From: Bacillota bacterium
Lineage (GTDB): Bacteria; Bacillota; UBA4882; UBA8346
Direction: 5' to 3'
NCBI GenBank assembly: GCA_023429995.1
Contig: JAEZCE010000065.1
Coordinates: forward strand, 1 to 64,000
DNA: 64,000 bases
The notes under the pieces were generated by a model that was not told where the DNA came from, did not search any database, and saw only the letters and a program-made list of their open reading frames with translations. Shown piece after piece: positions 54,881-63,975 of this stretch (position 1 is the stretch's first letter; each line of letters starts with the position of its first letter). The position numbers were made by a program, and so were the translations under genes.

Positions 54881-55726
54881 ATGGATACTATGCAGGGAAA
54901 AACTGTTGTTGAGACAATTAAAGAACAATATAATCAGATCTTTTCGGCGGAAAAGAAAGTAGCAGACTTCATATTAGAGAATCCTGAAACGGCAGTCAAT
55001 GCCAATGTATCGGAATTGGCAAACTATAGTGGTGTCAGTGATGCAACGGTTATAAGGCTGTGTAAGCATTTGGGCTATGAAGGGTATTATCAGCTGAAAC
55101 TTTGTTTATCCAGAGATCTGGGGCGAATGCAGATATCCGATATTGATATGGAAAATGGAAACGGCGATCAAGTCAGCGCTCTGCTTTACTCTTTTGCTGC
55201 AGAACTGATAGCCATCGGCAAAAATCTGAAACAGAACAAATTGATGGAATGTGTGGACCTAATCAAAAAATGCAAGCAGGTTCATATTGTTGCCGTAGGA
55301 AACACAAGTCCTTTGGCGCAGTATATGGGTTTCAGACTGGGGCGACTGGGAGTGAAGTGCACGTACAATATGGTTCCTGAATATTTTATGAATCAGGTGA
55401 ACTTAGCAGACGCTGATGACATTGTCGTAGCTATTTGTCAGTCGGGCAGCTCCAAGCAAGTCGTACAGGCAATGGAGCTTGCGAAGGAAAAAGGCTTGAA
55501 GATAATAGCCGTCACAGGGCATGAATATTCTCCGGTTTCCCGGCTTGCAGATCAGCTGTTGTTATCGAGTCCGGATGAAAAGTCGTTCAATTATTATAAA
55601 AGCTATTCCCGATTAAAAGAAATGGCTGTGATTGATGCCCTATTGCACTTTGTCACCAATCAAGAGACCATAGCCGCCAATCGGGCTGATAAGCCGGAAA
55701 TCATTCTATCGGAATACAAATTATAA
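54881..55726 (+). CDS. RpiR/MurR-family transcriptional regulator
   Basis: 281 residues. An N-terminal RpiR helix-turn-helix (SAEKKVADFILENPE, then LANYSGVSDATVIRLCKHLG) is followed by a SIS sugar-phosphate-binding domain (about 125-260, with VAVGNTSPLAQYMGFRLGRL and AICQSGSSKQVVQAM). It probably senses a phosphorylated intermediate made by the adjacent kinase. It has its own promoter and is followed by the isomerase gene after 50 bp. Confidence 0.92.
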   Translation: MDTMQGKTVVETIKEQYNQIFSAEKKVADFILENPETAVNANVSELANYSGVSDATVIRLCKHLGYEGYYQLKLCLSRDLGRMQISDIDMENGNGDQVSALLYSFAAELIAIGKNLKQNKLMECVDLIKKCKQVHIVAVGNTSPLAQYMGFRLGRLGVKCTYNMVPEYFMNQVNLADADDIVVAICQSGSSKQVVQAMELAKEKGLKIIAVTGHEYSPVSRLADQLLLSSPDEKSFNYYKSYSRLKEMAVIDALLHFVTNQETIAANRADKPEIILSEYKL

Positions 55727-55776
55727 GAATAATGCTATATAGTATAATTGATTAAATTGGTAAAGAGGTTTATGAT

Positions 55777-56457
55777 ATGAAACGGTCCGAAATCAATCAA
55801 GTAATCAAGGATATGGAAAAATTAGCCAAGAAACATCGTTATGAGCTTCCGCCATTTGCAAAATGGATGGCGGTAGACTGGGCTAAAGCAGGACATGAGT
55901 ATGATGAAATTCGTGATAATAAGCTGGGATGGGATATTACTGATTTTGGTCTTGGGAAATTTGCGGAAGCAGGTCTTTCCCTCATAACGATCCGGAATGG
56001 AAATCAATATAAGAAAAAATATTCGAAGCCTTATGCCGAAAAGCTTCTGATGTTATACCCCGGCCAGACTGTACCGATGCATTATCATTGGAGTAAAATG
56101 GAGGATATAATCAACCGGGGCGGCGGTGAAGTCTATATTACGGTATATAATGGGGCCCAAAGCGGCGCCAGGATTGACACGGATGTGACTGTACATAAAG
56201 ACGGAAAAGAGTTTGTTGTTTCTGCGGGAACAAAGATACTTTTAAAGCCGGGTGAGAGCATCTCCATCCCGCAGTATATGTATCATGACTTTATTGTACC
56301 GAAAGACGACGGTCAAGTTTTGCTCGGTGAAGTATCCATGTGCAATGATGATGAAAATGACAACCGGTTCTATGAATCCGTAGGCCGTTTTCCGGAAATC
56401 GAGGAAGACCAGGAGCCCTACAGATTATTATGCAATGAATACCCAGTGGCAAAATGA
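55777..56457 (+). CDS. D-lyxose ketol-isomerase-like cupin protein
   Basis: 226 residues matching the D-lyxose isomerase (YdaE-type) cupin family. The metal site is in PMHYHWSKMEDIINRGGGEV (two His and a Glu) and a later His in PQYMYHDF. These enzymes interconvert D-lyxose and D-xylulose, and often D-mannose and D-fructose. With the operon's kinase and aldolase it would turn an imported aldose into a ketose for phosphorylation and cleavage. AAAGAGG lies before the ATG. Confidence 0.88.
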   Translation: MKRSEINQVIKDMEKLAKKHRYELPPFAKWMAVDWAKAGHEYDEIRDNKLGWDITDFGLGKFAEAGLSLITIRNGNQYKKKYSKPYAEKLLMLYPGQTVPMHYHWSKMEDIINRGGGEVYITVYNGAQSGARIDTDVTVHKDGKEFVVSAGTKILLKPGESISIPQYMYHDFIVPKDDGQVLLGEVSMCNDDENDNRFYESVGRFPEIEEDQEPYRLLCNEYPVAK

Positions 56458-56509
56458 TTCAGGTTTTATTTTTGTTTTAAAGGGACATCATGAGTGGGCT
56501 TCCCACACT

Positions 56510-56549
56510 CAAGCAGAAATTTATAAATTGCTTGGGTGTTTTGGTTATT
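56510..56549 (+). terminator. Possible terminator of the sugar operon
   Basis: CAAGC and GCTTG enclose a second A/T pairing (AATTTATAAATT), followed by a T-rich stretch. It lies between convergent genes. Just upstream a second small hairpin (GAGTGGG..CCCACACTC) is visible. Confidence 0.4.
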
Positions 56550-56814
56550 TTTGCAAAAACTTTAACTGCTGTAATAATTGGGGGCCCTTCCAAATGAGCA
56601 CAACAAGGATGGTTATGATTGACAAGACTCCTAAAATAAGACCTGTCCATGCCATTCCTTTTCCTTTTAACGAGGGTTGGTTTTTGATTTCGCCAATAGC
56701 AAGCCAGCCAACGATAACCGCTATCACCCCTTTTTCTAATCCAAAAAGATTAATCATTGAAGTTATTCCCAGCAATAAGGCAATAATAGCCAGTCTACAG
56801 CGCTTTATATCCAT
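56545..56814 (-). CDS. DUF4190-like small membrane protein
   Basis: 89 residues with two membrane helices (about 8-40 and 55-75) around a short loop containing GWLAIGEIKNQP, the pattern of DUF4190 proteins. Function unknown. It lies convergent with the isomerase gene. Confidence 0.7.
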   Translation of the reverse strand: MDIKRCRLAIIALLLGITSMINLFGLEKGVIAVIVGWLAIGEIKNQPSLKGKGMAWTGLILGVLSIITILVVLIWKGPQLLQQLKFLQK

Positions 56815-56931
56815 CGCTCCTTTTCTGAGAATTTTTCCACCGACCCAACGCCTTTGCTTGTACGATTTGCCGTGCTTTATGGGGAAAATACCTCCTGGCG
56901 CCAGAGGTATCTTCTCCCGTTTTATCCAGCT

Positions 56932-57432
56932 TTATCGGCTGATTTCTTGATTGAAATGGATGATTTTATCTCTTTGAAATTCTTTAATGTCGCATTGACT
57001 TAGTTTTTTTACTTTATCCGCCAGGATTAAAGTGGAGTCTTTAATGACTGTATAAGGAGCTTTCGCATTCATAAGATCCCGGAGTATTTTTCCATTAAAT
57101 TCTCCCAAAGAATAATATTGCGCCGCCAAATCGGGTACCAGGTCGGATGGTAGTTTGGACACAATTTCAACTTTAACCTTTTCCCAATCGGCAGTTTTGA
57201 TTATCATGGGCGTATTGGGAAAAAGTTGCTCATAGCTGCAAAAGGCATAATAATCGTAATAAAGTTCAATGGCGATCAGCGTTAATAAATTCCGGTACCG
57301 TTTTAATTCTTTTCGGCGATTTACGAAAGTTGTGATACAAAAAACTATCATCGCGGTGATTAGACCATTTGAAAGTATTTTGGCCAGGGTGATAAGAATT
57401 TGCCGGATATCCAAGGGTATCACTCCATGCAT
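56932..57432 (-). CDS. Hypothetical membrane-anchored protein
   Basis: 166 residues. One N-terminal membrane helix (about 12-34) is followed by a basic NRRKELKRYRN stretch and a mostly helical cytoplasmic part with many charged residues. I do not recognise the family. It lies on the minus strand between the DUF4190-like and zinc-ribbon genes. Confidence 0.6.
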   Translation of the reverse strand: MHGVIPLDIRQILITLAKILSNGLITAMIVFCITTFVNRRKELKRYRNLLTLIAIELYYDYYAFCSYEQLFPNTPMIIKTADWEKVKVEIVSKLPSDLVPDLAAQYYSLGEFNGKILRDLMNAKAPYTVIKDSTLILADKVKKLSQCDIKEFQRDKIIHFNQEISR

Positions 57433-57457
57433 TGATTCGGTGCCGATTCGCTTTTAA

Positions 57458-57667
57458 TTATTTGCCAACAGCTCTTTTTAAAGAATGATCGTCCCATGAC
57501 CCGGTTTTGCTGGAATCATGTTGAATCTCAATGATTGTGTTGCAGTTCTTACAAGCTATTTTGGTGTAAATAATTAATTTCTCGGCTAACACAGTAAGTT
57601 TTTTCTTACATTCTGGGCATTCAATTCTGATCCGTTGCTTTCTGGAAAAACTTAATTTTTCATCCAT
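57458..57667 (-). CDS. Small zinc-ribbon protein
   Basis: 69 residues with two CxxC pairs, CPECKK and CKNCNT, about 23 residues apart, forming a zinc ribbon. AAAGGAG precedes ATG 57667; an upstream in-frame start at 57742 has no such site. Function unknown. Confidence 0.72.
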   Translation of the reverse strand: MDEKLSFSRKQRIRIECPECKKKLTVLAEKLIIYTKIACKNCNTIIEIQHDSSKTGSWDDHSLKRAVGK

Positions 57668-57832
57668 GTTGCTCCTTTTGAATCGGCACCTAAATAAATA
57701 ATCGGTTAAATTTTCAGAAAACTTTAATAAGGAAATTGCCATGAATGAAGGAAGAAAACAAAGATTGATGTAAAAGGGAGAGCATATTCTATGGGCTTCA
57801 GAAACTGTACCTTTTACCTGAATAACATCATT

Positions 57833-59047
57833 TTAAGAATCCTTGCTTTTTTTGAAACTTTGAGCCCATTCCAATGTTTTTTGCCATCCCCCATAAATCT
57901 TTTTTGAATCCTTCGTTAATAGAGGGCCAAGAACGGCTAATATAAGCACATATAAGACGGCGAAAGATTGAATAGCCGGCAATAACCCGGCAGCCTTTCC
58001 CATGTTTGCCATAATAATTGAAAATTCGCCACGGGAGACTAAGGTAAGCCCGATATTGGCCGAAGAACGGCCGGAAATTCCCGCAGCCCGTCCGGCCATC
58101 GCGCCGGAAATCAGATTGCCGAAGATGGTTAACCCCACTCCGATAAGGGCAGCCGGAACGGCTCCGCCCAACGAGAGCGGATCAATACTCAGGCCGAAAC
58201 TGAAGAAAAATAAGGCTCCAAAAAAATCGCGAAACGGGAGAACGATCTGTTCAATCCGTTTTACGTGAGCCGATTCCGCTAGTACCAGTCCAAGCATTAA
58301 CGCGCCAATCGCTTCCGCTACATGCACAGTCTCTGAAAAACCGGCGACTAAAAACAATCCGGCCATAATCACCAGGAGAAACAATTCCGAGGATTGAATG
58401 TTTAAAGCGTGATCGACATACTTCATGATTCTTCGGCCGCAAAACAAGAAGAGTACAATAAAACCGAAGGCCCCCAGCGTATTCAGGAATATACCCATGA
58501 ATGAAGTGGCCCCGCTGAGGAGCAACCCGGATAAGATCGACATATGAATCGCGATAAAAAGATCATCAAACATGATCATACCCATGATGATCTCTGTCTC
58601 CGGATTGGCGGTCCGTTTTAGATCGACCAACACTTTCGCCACGATTGCCGTTGATGAGCTGGTCATGATGCCGCAAGCGATTAAAGTTTCTTTAATCGGG
58701 AAACCCATGATCCAACCGAGCAGGAGACCGGAGATGAAATTCATTGCGATATAAAAAGTTCCACCGACGAGGATGGAACGTCCCGACTTTAAAAGGCGGC
58801 CCACGGAAAACTCTAGCCCCAGATAAAAAAGCAAACAAAGGACGCCGATTCGTCCCAAAAAGTCGATAAAAGATGAACTTTGAATAAACCGGAGATCAAG
58901 GATGCCGAGGTGAGGAGCATGAGGTCCAACTGCCATGCCGACTAATATGTAAAAAGGAATTACTGAAAAACGGAGCTTGGTCGAGATCAATCCCACCAGG
59001 GCGACTAATCCGATGGCAAGGCCTATTTCAAAAATAACGGTATTCAT
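57833..59047 (-). CDS. CPA2-type K+/H+ antiporter (KhtU-like)
   Basis: A 404-residue Kef-type antiporter membrane subunit with about 12 hydrophobic segments. Segments such as RIGVLCLLFYLGLEFSVGRL, CGIMTSSSTAIVAKVLVDLK and GRSSANIGLTLVSRGEFSII are typical. It follows the TrkA_C regulatory gene by 26 bp, the arrangement of khtT-khtU in Bacillus. It probably exports K+ in exchange for protons. Confidence 0.9.
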   Translation of the reverse strand: MNTVIFEIGLAIGLVALVGLISTKLRFSVIPFYILVGMAVGPHAPHLGILDLRFIQSSSFIDFLGRIGVLCLLFYLGLEFSVGRLLKSGRSILVGGTFYIAMNFISGLLLGWIMGFPIKETLIACGIMTSSSTAIVAKVLVDLKRTANPETEIIMGMIMFDDLFIAIHMSILSGLLLSGATSFMGIFLNTLGAFGFIVLFLFCGRRIMKYVDHALNIQSSELFLLVIMAGLFLVAGFSETVHVAEAIGALMLGLVLAESAHVKRIEQIVLPFRDFFGALFFFSFGLSIDPLSLGGAVPAALIGVGLTIFGNLISGAMAGRAAGISGRSSANIGLTLVSRGEFSIIMANMGKAAGLLPAIQSFAVLYVLILAVLGPLLTKDSKKIYGGWQKTLEWAQSFKKSKDS

Positions 59048-59073
59048 ATTTCCCCCCAGTATAGATTATTGGT

Positions 59074-59568
59074 TTACTCCCCCCCGTGCAGCAACAATTC
59101 CTTAAATTGTTTCAGATATTCTCTCTCTCCCGCGATGATTACAGTCGAATTAGCGGTAAACACATAGTCCGGTCCGGGATTAATATTTTTGGTGTGGTCC
59201 TTTTCAACAACCGCGATGATTGAGACTCCGGTCTTGCGACGCACCTTGAGTTCTCCGATGGTTTTGCCGATACATTTGGAACCGGTTTCGATACGATGCC
59301 ATTCAATGACCAAATCATCCAGCGCAACGTCGATTTGTTCCAATGCCTTGGGTTTGTAAGTCAACCCGCCAATAATCCCCGCAATCATTCTGGCTTCATT
59401 GTCATCCAGGGTTACCATGGAAATGCTTTCATCCGGACGGTCATAATAAAAATGATATAATTCGCGCCGCCCATCATCGTGGACAATAATTACCAGTTTA
59501 TCTCCGCTGGTGGTTTCAATTTGGAATTTTCGGCCGATTGCGGGCAAATCGGATTCAGAAATTTTCAT
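59074..59568 (-). CDS. Antiporter regulatory subunit (KhtT-like, TrkA_C domain)
   Basis: 164 residues, the same length as Bacillus KhtT (165). The N-terminal half reads [20 protein letters not shown] and the C-terminal half is a TrkA_C domain ([20 protein letters not shown], then [19 protein letters not shown]) that gates the antiporter. AAGGAAG precedes ATG 59568; a longer frame from 59676 is rejected. Confidence 0.88.
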   Translation of the reverse strand: MKISESDLPAIGRKFQIETTSGDKLVIIVHDDGRRELYHFYYDRPDESISMVTLDDNEARMIAGIIGGLTYKPKALEQIDVALDDLVIEWHRIETGSKCIGKTIGELKVRRKTGVSIIAVVEKDHTKNINPGPDYVFTANSTVIIAGEREYLKQFKELLLHGGE

Positions 59569-59787
59569 AAGCAACTTCCTTTCTAGGATAATTTTTTGGG
59601 GCTCAACACAATAAAAAATCATCAGCTGTATCGGATGGTTGGTGGAGGCGCTATACCAATCTAAGCAAGATGACAATACCCATTATTTTAACGGAAATCG
59701 CTCGAAAAAATTCCCCTGGTAAAGTTTTTTTATGAAAAATAATCAAAAATTGGCTATAAAAAATCTGGGGAGATGGACCGCCGGATT

Positions 59788-59925
59788 TTATTCTTCTTGA
59801 TTTTCTTCAATACTGGCCATGATTTCCAATACTCGATTATAGTAAAATTGATTGACGGGGGCCATTTGATTGACCTTGTTTTGGAGTTCTTCTTTTAAGG
59901 TTTCCCAAGCTGCTTGATAATCCAT
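59788..59925 (-). CDS. Small 45-residue protein
   Basis: A frame encoding a Gln/Glu-rich helical peptide that begins MDYQAAWETLKEELQNK and ends SIEENQEE. GGAGGGGTGA is well placed before the ATG. It is too short for many gene finders. No known family was recognised. It lies upstream of, and on the same strand as, the antiporter pair, with a gap of about 220 bp. Confidence 0.7.
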   Translation of the reverse strand: MDYQAAWETLKEELQNKVNQMAPVNQFYYNRVLEIMASIEENQEE

Positions 59926-60207
59926 ATTCACCCCTCCGGTTCAGGAATTACTAGCTAGATTAAACCTACCTTCTGCCTAATCATATTGGTTTATGATGTT
60001 TCAGTCAATAGAAAACGAATTCATTGTGTCCGAATACGTTTCGAGGCATTTCTAAGAAGCATGATTCAAAATTAGAAAATTTAGATGCGTTTTAATCAAT
60101 TTATTCATTGAAGAGGTACCCAAAGCAATGAGGATGTTTATAATAGTAAGACGGTAAAAGCTATTACCGGTTTCCAGTCCAGCCCTTATTGAAAAGGAGG
60201 TGATCAC

Positions 60208-61050
60208 TTGATTGTCACGGCTAAGCATTACAACATGGTGAAATGGGTCATCCATCTATCGGCCTTGACCCTGTCTTGGCGAATGGTGTTCGATACGATG
60301 ACCAAGATGTCAACCGCTCCGTTTTGGCAAGCTTTTTTTGGATGCGGCGCGGTATTTGTTGAGTTATTTGCGCAATTTGATTGGGGCCTGGCTTTGGCCT
60401 ATGCCAAAGCGAAAATTTTCTGGAAAGCATTCTGGCTCAGGACAATATATTTGATATACATCGTGATCTTTGCTTTTCTCTCTGCGGTAGGCACTTTTTC
60501 ATGCCAGGTCAATAAAAGCGAGCAGATATATAGTCAAGCCGATTTCGATAAAAGTAACCTTCAAGAAAAAATCAAGCGGGATGAAAAACAGATCCGGAAT
60601 AAAACCGATGAGCAGAAGATGGAGTTTGCCGACCATGGCCGGGGACCTAAATATAATCGACTTCAAAAAGAAATTGATAATCTTAAAGCCGAGCAGGGCG
60701 TATTTGAAAGCGAATTAAAAAAGGCCTCCATGATAACGATTCATTATGAAAAAAACGTCTTTGACAGTATGCATGACATGATCCCGGGCGTAAGCGCCAA
60801 CGGATTTAAAATGATTTTTTTTGCCGCTTTGATGATGATGATCTACACAGCCTTGATTTTAACACCCTGGAAGATCGATCCCAAGTTGTTGAACGGAGAC
60901 GATTATCCGCCCGAACCGTCAAAAGTGGCATTAAAGCCGCAACTTAAAAAACTCAAACCCCCGGATGTCTTAATTCCTCTGTACGAAGTACAGCCCAAGG
61001 TGTCCAAGGTTACCTCCGAGCTGCCCGCTATGGATAAGGGAGTTACTTGA
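60208..61050 (+). CDS. Membrane protein with central coiled coil, function unknown
   Basis: 280 residues. Two to three hydrophobic segments lie at about 37-58 and 70-98, a charged coiled-coil region at about 105-175, a further membrane helix at about 207-228, and a proline-rich C-terminal tail. The TTG start follows AAGGAGGTGATC, complementary to the 16S rRNA 3' end over about 11 nt, implying strong translation. The pattern (membrane, coiled coil, membrane, tail) recalls accessory proteins of mobile elements, but no family is recognised. Confidence 0.65.
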   Translation: MIVTAKHYNMVKWVIHLSALTLSWRMVFDTMTKMSTAPFWQAFFGCGAVFVELFAQFDWGLALAYAKAKIFWKAFWLRTIYLIYIVIFAFLSAVGTFSCQVNKSEQIYSQADFDKSNLQEKIKRDEKQIRNKTDEQKMEFADHGRGPKYNRLQKEIDNLKAEQGVFESELKKASMITIHYEKNVFDSMHDMIPGVSANGFKMIFFAALMMMIYTALILTPWKIDPKLLNGDDYPPEPSKVALKPQLKKLKPPDVLIPLYEVQPKVSKVTSELPAMDKGVT

Positions 61051-61132
61051 GCGTTTTTGAGATTTGGAACTTTTAAATTACAATACCGTTATACTCAATA
61101 TCAACTCCTTTTTCACATCATTATCTCCTTTC

Positions 61133-61168
61133 AGCCTCGCCGCCTCCCTGGGTGGCTGGGCTTTTTTT
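61133..61168 (+). terminator. Terminator of the coiled-coil membrane protein gene
   Basis: AGCCTCGCCGCC pairs with GGTGGCTGGGCT over 12 positions with one mismatch and two G-T pairs, a 6-nt loop, then TTTTTTT. From here to 61319 no gene is seen. Confidence 0.87.
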
Positions 61169-61335
61169 ATTGAGTTTTTGCAAGATATCTTCCCAAACGG
61201 CGCTCGGTGATTAAATTTTTAACGTCCCAATAAATACCAGTACAATTTTAAGCCGGTATAAAAAGATTAAATCAAAGCTCCTTACTAGAATTTCCAGTAT
61301 TATTTTAGAAAAATTCCTCTATAATATAAGTAGGT

Positions 61336-61349
61336 CGAACATACGTTTG
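61336..61349 (+). promoter_or_regulatory. LexA (SOS) box of the umuDC operon
   Basis: CGAACATACGTTTG fits the Bacillus-type LexA consensus CGAACRNRYGTTYG at every position. It lies 10 bp after a TATAAT (61320-61325), so bound LexA would cover the transcription start. No good -35 box is visible, which is common in tightly repressed SOS promoters. Confidence 0.9.
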
Positions 61350-61359
61350 TGAGGTTTGG

Positions 61360-61794
61360 ATGGACATGGTTTTAGAAATTTTTTTTGCGGAACAACGTTC
61401 TGAATTAGATTTGCAATATGTTGGCAAACAAATAGTCGCTGGGTTCCCTTCCCCAGCGGAGGATTATTTAGAATCCACACTTGATTTGAATAAGGAATTA
61501 ATTAAAAATCCGAGCTCGACTTTTTTCGGCCGAGTAAAAGGTGTTTCGATGATCGATGCCGGGGTAAATGACGGGGATCTTTTAGTGATTGATAAATCTT
61601 TGAGTTACAAGAATGGGGCTTTGGCGGTTTGTTTTGTAAATGGAGAATTTACATTAAAGGGAATCAAGGTGGAGGGCAATACAATATATCTGATGCCGGC
61701 AAACAAAGATTATCAACCGATCATTATTAAAGAAGATGATGATTTTTCCGTGTGGGGGATTGTCACTTATATTATCAAAAAAAAGGTGTTCTAA
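61360..61794 (+). CDS. umuD: UmuD-like SOS mutagenesis peptidase
   Basis: 144 residues of the LexA/S24 family. Self-cleavage should occur at A27-G28 (VAGFPSPAEDYLE). The catalytic Ser is S63 (KGVSMIDAG) and the Lys is K100 (FTLKGI), with the 37-residue spacing found in E. coli UmuD (S60/K97). VWGIVTYII closes the fold. The cleaved form binds UmuC to form an error-prone polymerase. It has a short ribosome-binding site (GAGG) before ATG 61360. An exact LexA box lies just upstream, so it is DNA-damage induced. Confidence 0.93.
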   Translation: MDMVLEIFFAEQRSELDLQYVGKQIVAGFPSPAEDYLESTLDLNKELIKNPSSTFFGRVKGVSMIDAGVNDGDLLVIDKSLSYKNGALAVCFVNGEFTLKGIKVEGNTIYLMPANKDYQPIIIKEDDDFSVWGIVTYIIKKKVF

Positions 61795-61795
61795 T

Positions 61796-63067
61796 ATGCG
61801 AAACTTATACGGTTTAATAGACGCAGACAGCTTTTACGTATCGTGTGAACGTGTTTTCAGGCCTGATCTGAACGGCAAGCCTGTGGTTGTCTTGTCAAAT
61901 AATGACGGATGTGTGATTTCCAGATCGAAAGAAGCCAAATCAATTATAAAGATGGGTGATCCGGCTTTCAAGATTAAAGATATCATACAGCAATATGGGG
62001 TTGCCGTTTTTTCATCAAACTATGTTCTCTATGGCGATCTCAGTTGTAGGGTCCATTCCATTTTAGCAGAAAGCGCCCCTGAGATTGAAATATATAGCAT
62101 TGACGAAGCTTTTTTGAATTTAACGGGAATGATGGTCAACTTAAAAGAATATGCTCAGGAAATCCGGCAAAAGGTCTATAAGAATACCGGGATTCCAGTA
62201 AGTGTCGGAATAGGCCCCACTAAAGTTTTGGCTAAAACTGCCAACTATTACGCTAAAAAAGTACCGGCAAATCAAGGGGCTTTCATCTTGGACAGTCCGG
62301 AAAAGATCAATGAGGCGTTAAAGATTTTTGATATCGGGGAAGTATGGGGAATCGGCAAAAATTACGCAACAATGTTAAATCATTATCAAGTAAAAACAGC
62401 TTGGGATTTTACCCAGTTGCCGGATGATTGGATCAGAAAAAAAATGACTGTGGTTGGACTACGGATTAAAAAAGAACTGGAGGGAGTTTCATGTCTGCCA
62501 ATGGAATTGATTGCGGCGCCCAAAAAAGCGATCTGTACTTCCCGATCTTTTGGTGAGGGCCAAACGGAGTTAGAACCCATTAAAGCGGCCCTGGCGACTT
62601 TCGTCAGCCGGTGCGCCTATAAGCTCCGGAAACAAAATAGCTGCGCCAAGGTTATCATGGTTTTTATCCATACGAATGGTTTTAATCCGAATGAGCCGCA
62701 GCATGCCCAAAATGTTGTAATTCCCTTGCCGGTGGCGACAAATAGCACGATGGAGATAACTAAGTATGCTTTTAAGGGTTTAGCAGCTATTTTTCGGAAG
62801 GGCTACCGTTACAAAAAGGCAGGAATTTTGGTAACGGAAGTGCTTACGGCTACCGAGATACAAGGGTCGTTGTTCGACCGGGTTGACCGGGGAAAACATG
62901 ATGAAATTATGAAGGCTATGGACCAAATAAACGCCAGATTTGGCCGGGATACGGTGAAACTGGCAGTACAGGGGTTTGAATCGACTTCTAAGTGGAAATT
63001 ACGGCAAGAAAAGCTTTCTCCTTGTTATACTACGAGATGGGAAGATATTTTAACGATTAAAGTTTAG
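61796..63067 (+). CDS. umuC: UmuC-like Y-family DNA polymerase
   Basis: 423 residues, the catalytic subunit of polymerase V-type translesion synthesis. LIDADSFYVSCERVF carries the first catalytic Asp (D9), NNDGCVISRSKEAK is specific for UmuC, and YSIDEAFLNL gives the second Asp/Glu pair. It starts at ATG 61796, one base after the umuD stop, with AAGGTG upstream. Full length for the family and apparently intact. Confidence 0.95.
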   Translation: MRNLYGLIDADSFYVSCERVFRPDLNGKPVVVLSNNDGCVISRSKEAKSIIKMGDPAFKIKDIIQQYGVAVFSSNYVLYGDLSCRVHSILAESAPEIEIYSIDEAFLNLTGMMVNLKEYAQEIRQKVYKNTGIPVSVGIGPTKVLAKTANYYAKKVPANQGAFILDSPEKINEALKIFDIGEVWGIGKNYATMLNHYQVKTAWDFTQLPDDWIRKKMTVVGLRIKKELEGVSCLPMELIAAPKKAICTSRSFGEGQTELEPIKAALATFVSRCAYKLRKQNSCAKVIMVFIHTNGFNPNEPQHAQNVVIPLPVATNSTMEITKYAFKGLAAIFRKGYRYKKAGILVTEVLTATEIQGSLFDRVDRGKHDEIMKAMDQINARFGRDTVKLAVQGFESTSKWKLRQEKLSPCYTTRWEDILTIKV

Positions 63068-63311
63068 GATGGTGTTTCAAATGGGTTTCTTTTACGCACT
63101 TAGTAAGACAGTCCAAGTTAGGTCAATCGATATCAATTAGAATTACATGTGATATAATAAAGGGTTTAAAGAGTCAAGGTAATATGGTTTAACAGCGAAT
63201 ATCAGATGATAAATTTACCCAAATGTAACCTTTTTGTAGAACCCAAACCGTCAAAAATCAATTACAATAGAGAAAAGTAAATTGGAATCGAATTTAGGGG
63301 ATGGAATTCCG

Positions 63312-63587
63312 GTGAAAAAGAAATTAGGCAGCCATATCATTTATCCCGTGGGATGGATATGGGATCATCGCTACAAAAAAGATGAAGCTTTTAATCATCC
63401 AATAATCTCCCACCTTCAGTATGGGCGTTTAAAGAATATTTACCTCAATATGGACGGGGAACTTTTGGGTGATTTAATGAACCCGAATATCCCCTGGATT
63501 ATGAAGGCCATTATGACCGGAAAATTTGTTGTGCGAAGACGTTATTTGAAACAGGGGCCTTCTTTTGGGACCCGGAGTTTACGATAG
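63312..63587 (+). CDS. Hypothetical protein
   Basis: 91 residues from GTG 63312, which has AGGGGAT upstream at reasonable spacing. An in-frame TTG at 63282 would add ten residues. Features are HIIYPVGWIWDHRYKKDEAF and a basic C-terminal VVRRRYLKQGPS. No family is recognised. It lies 245 bp after umuC. Confidence 0.5.
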   Translation: MKKKLGSHIIYPVGWIWDHRYKKDEAFNHPIISHLQYGRLKNIYLNMDGELLGDLMNPNIPWIMKAIMTGKFVVRRRYLKQGPSFGTRSLR

Positions 63588-63661
63588 AAAATGAAATATT
63601 GCGATAACCTCTTTATTTTTCGGAAATTTTTGCCGATAGGAAAACAAGGAGGCGGTCGTCG

Positions 63662-63856
63662 ATGTGGAAATGTCCGGATTGCGAATATCCGGTAGGCAAA
63701 GTTTTTGCTTCTTTCTCATATACCAACAAAAATGTTCATTTTAGCGAAGCGAAGGTATGTGAAAACTATGGGGCAAACGGTAAATGCAGAATAAGCGGCA
63801 TTGCGTGTTATAAAGGCGGAAAGAATAAATTGGTTGAAATCAAGGAGGAAGCTTGA
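63662..63856 (+). CDS. Small cysteine-rich zinc-binding protein
   Basis: 64 residues beginning MWKCPDCEYPVGKV, with further cysteines near 33, 42 and 49, consistent with a zinc-binding fold. AAGGAGG is well placed before the ATG. Function unknown. Confidence 0.68.
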   Translation: MWKCPDCEYPVGKVFASFSYTNKNVHFSEAKVCENYGANGKCRISGIACYKGGKNKLVEIKEEA

Positions 63857-63936
63857 ACGGTTTGCCTTCATCGATCGGGGAATCCAATATCCAAAAACCG
63901 AAACGATAGCCGTAAGAAAATCCAATTTTTGCATTG

Positions 63937-63975
63937 AAAAAGCCCTCTTGCCTTTTCCAGGTAAAAGGGCTTTTG
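63937..63975 (+). terminator. Terminator after the small zinc protein
   Basis: AAAAGCCCT and AGGGCTTTT pair around a long loop containing a second short stem, and the arm ends in TTTT. Confidence 0.78.
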
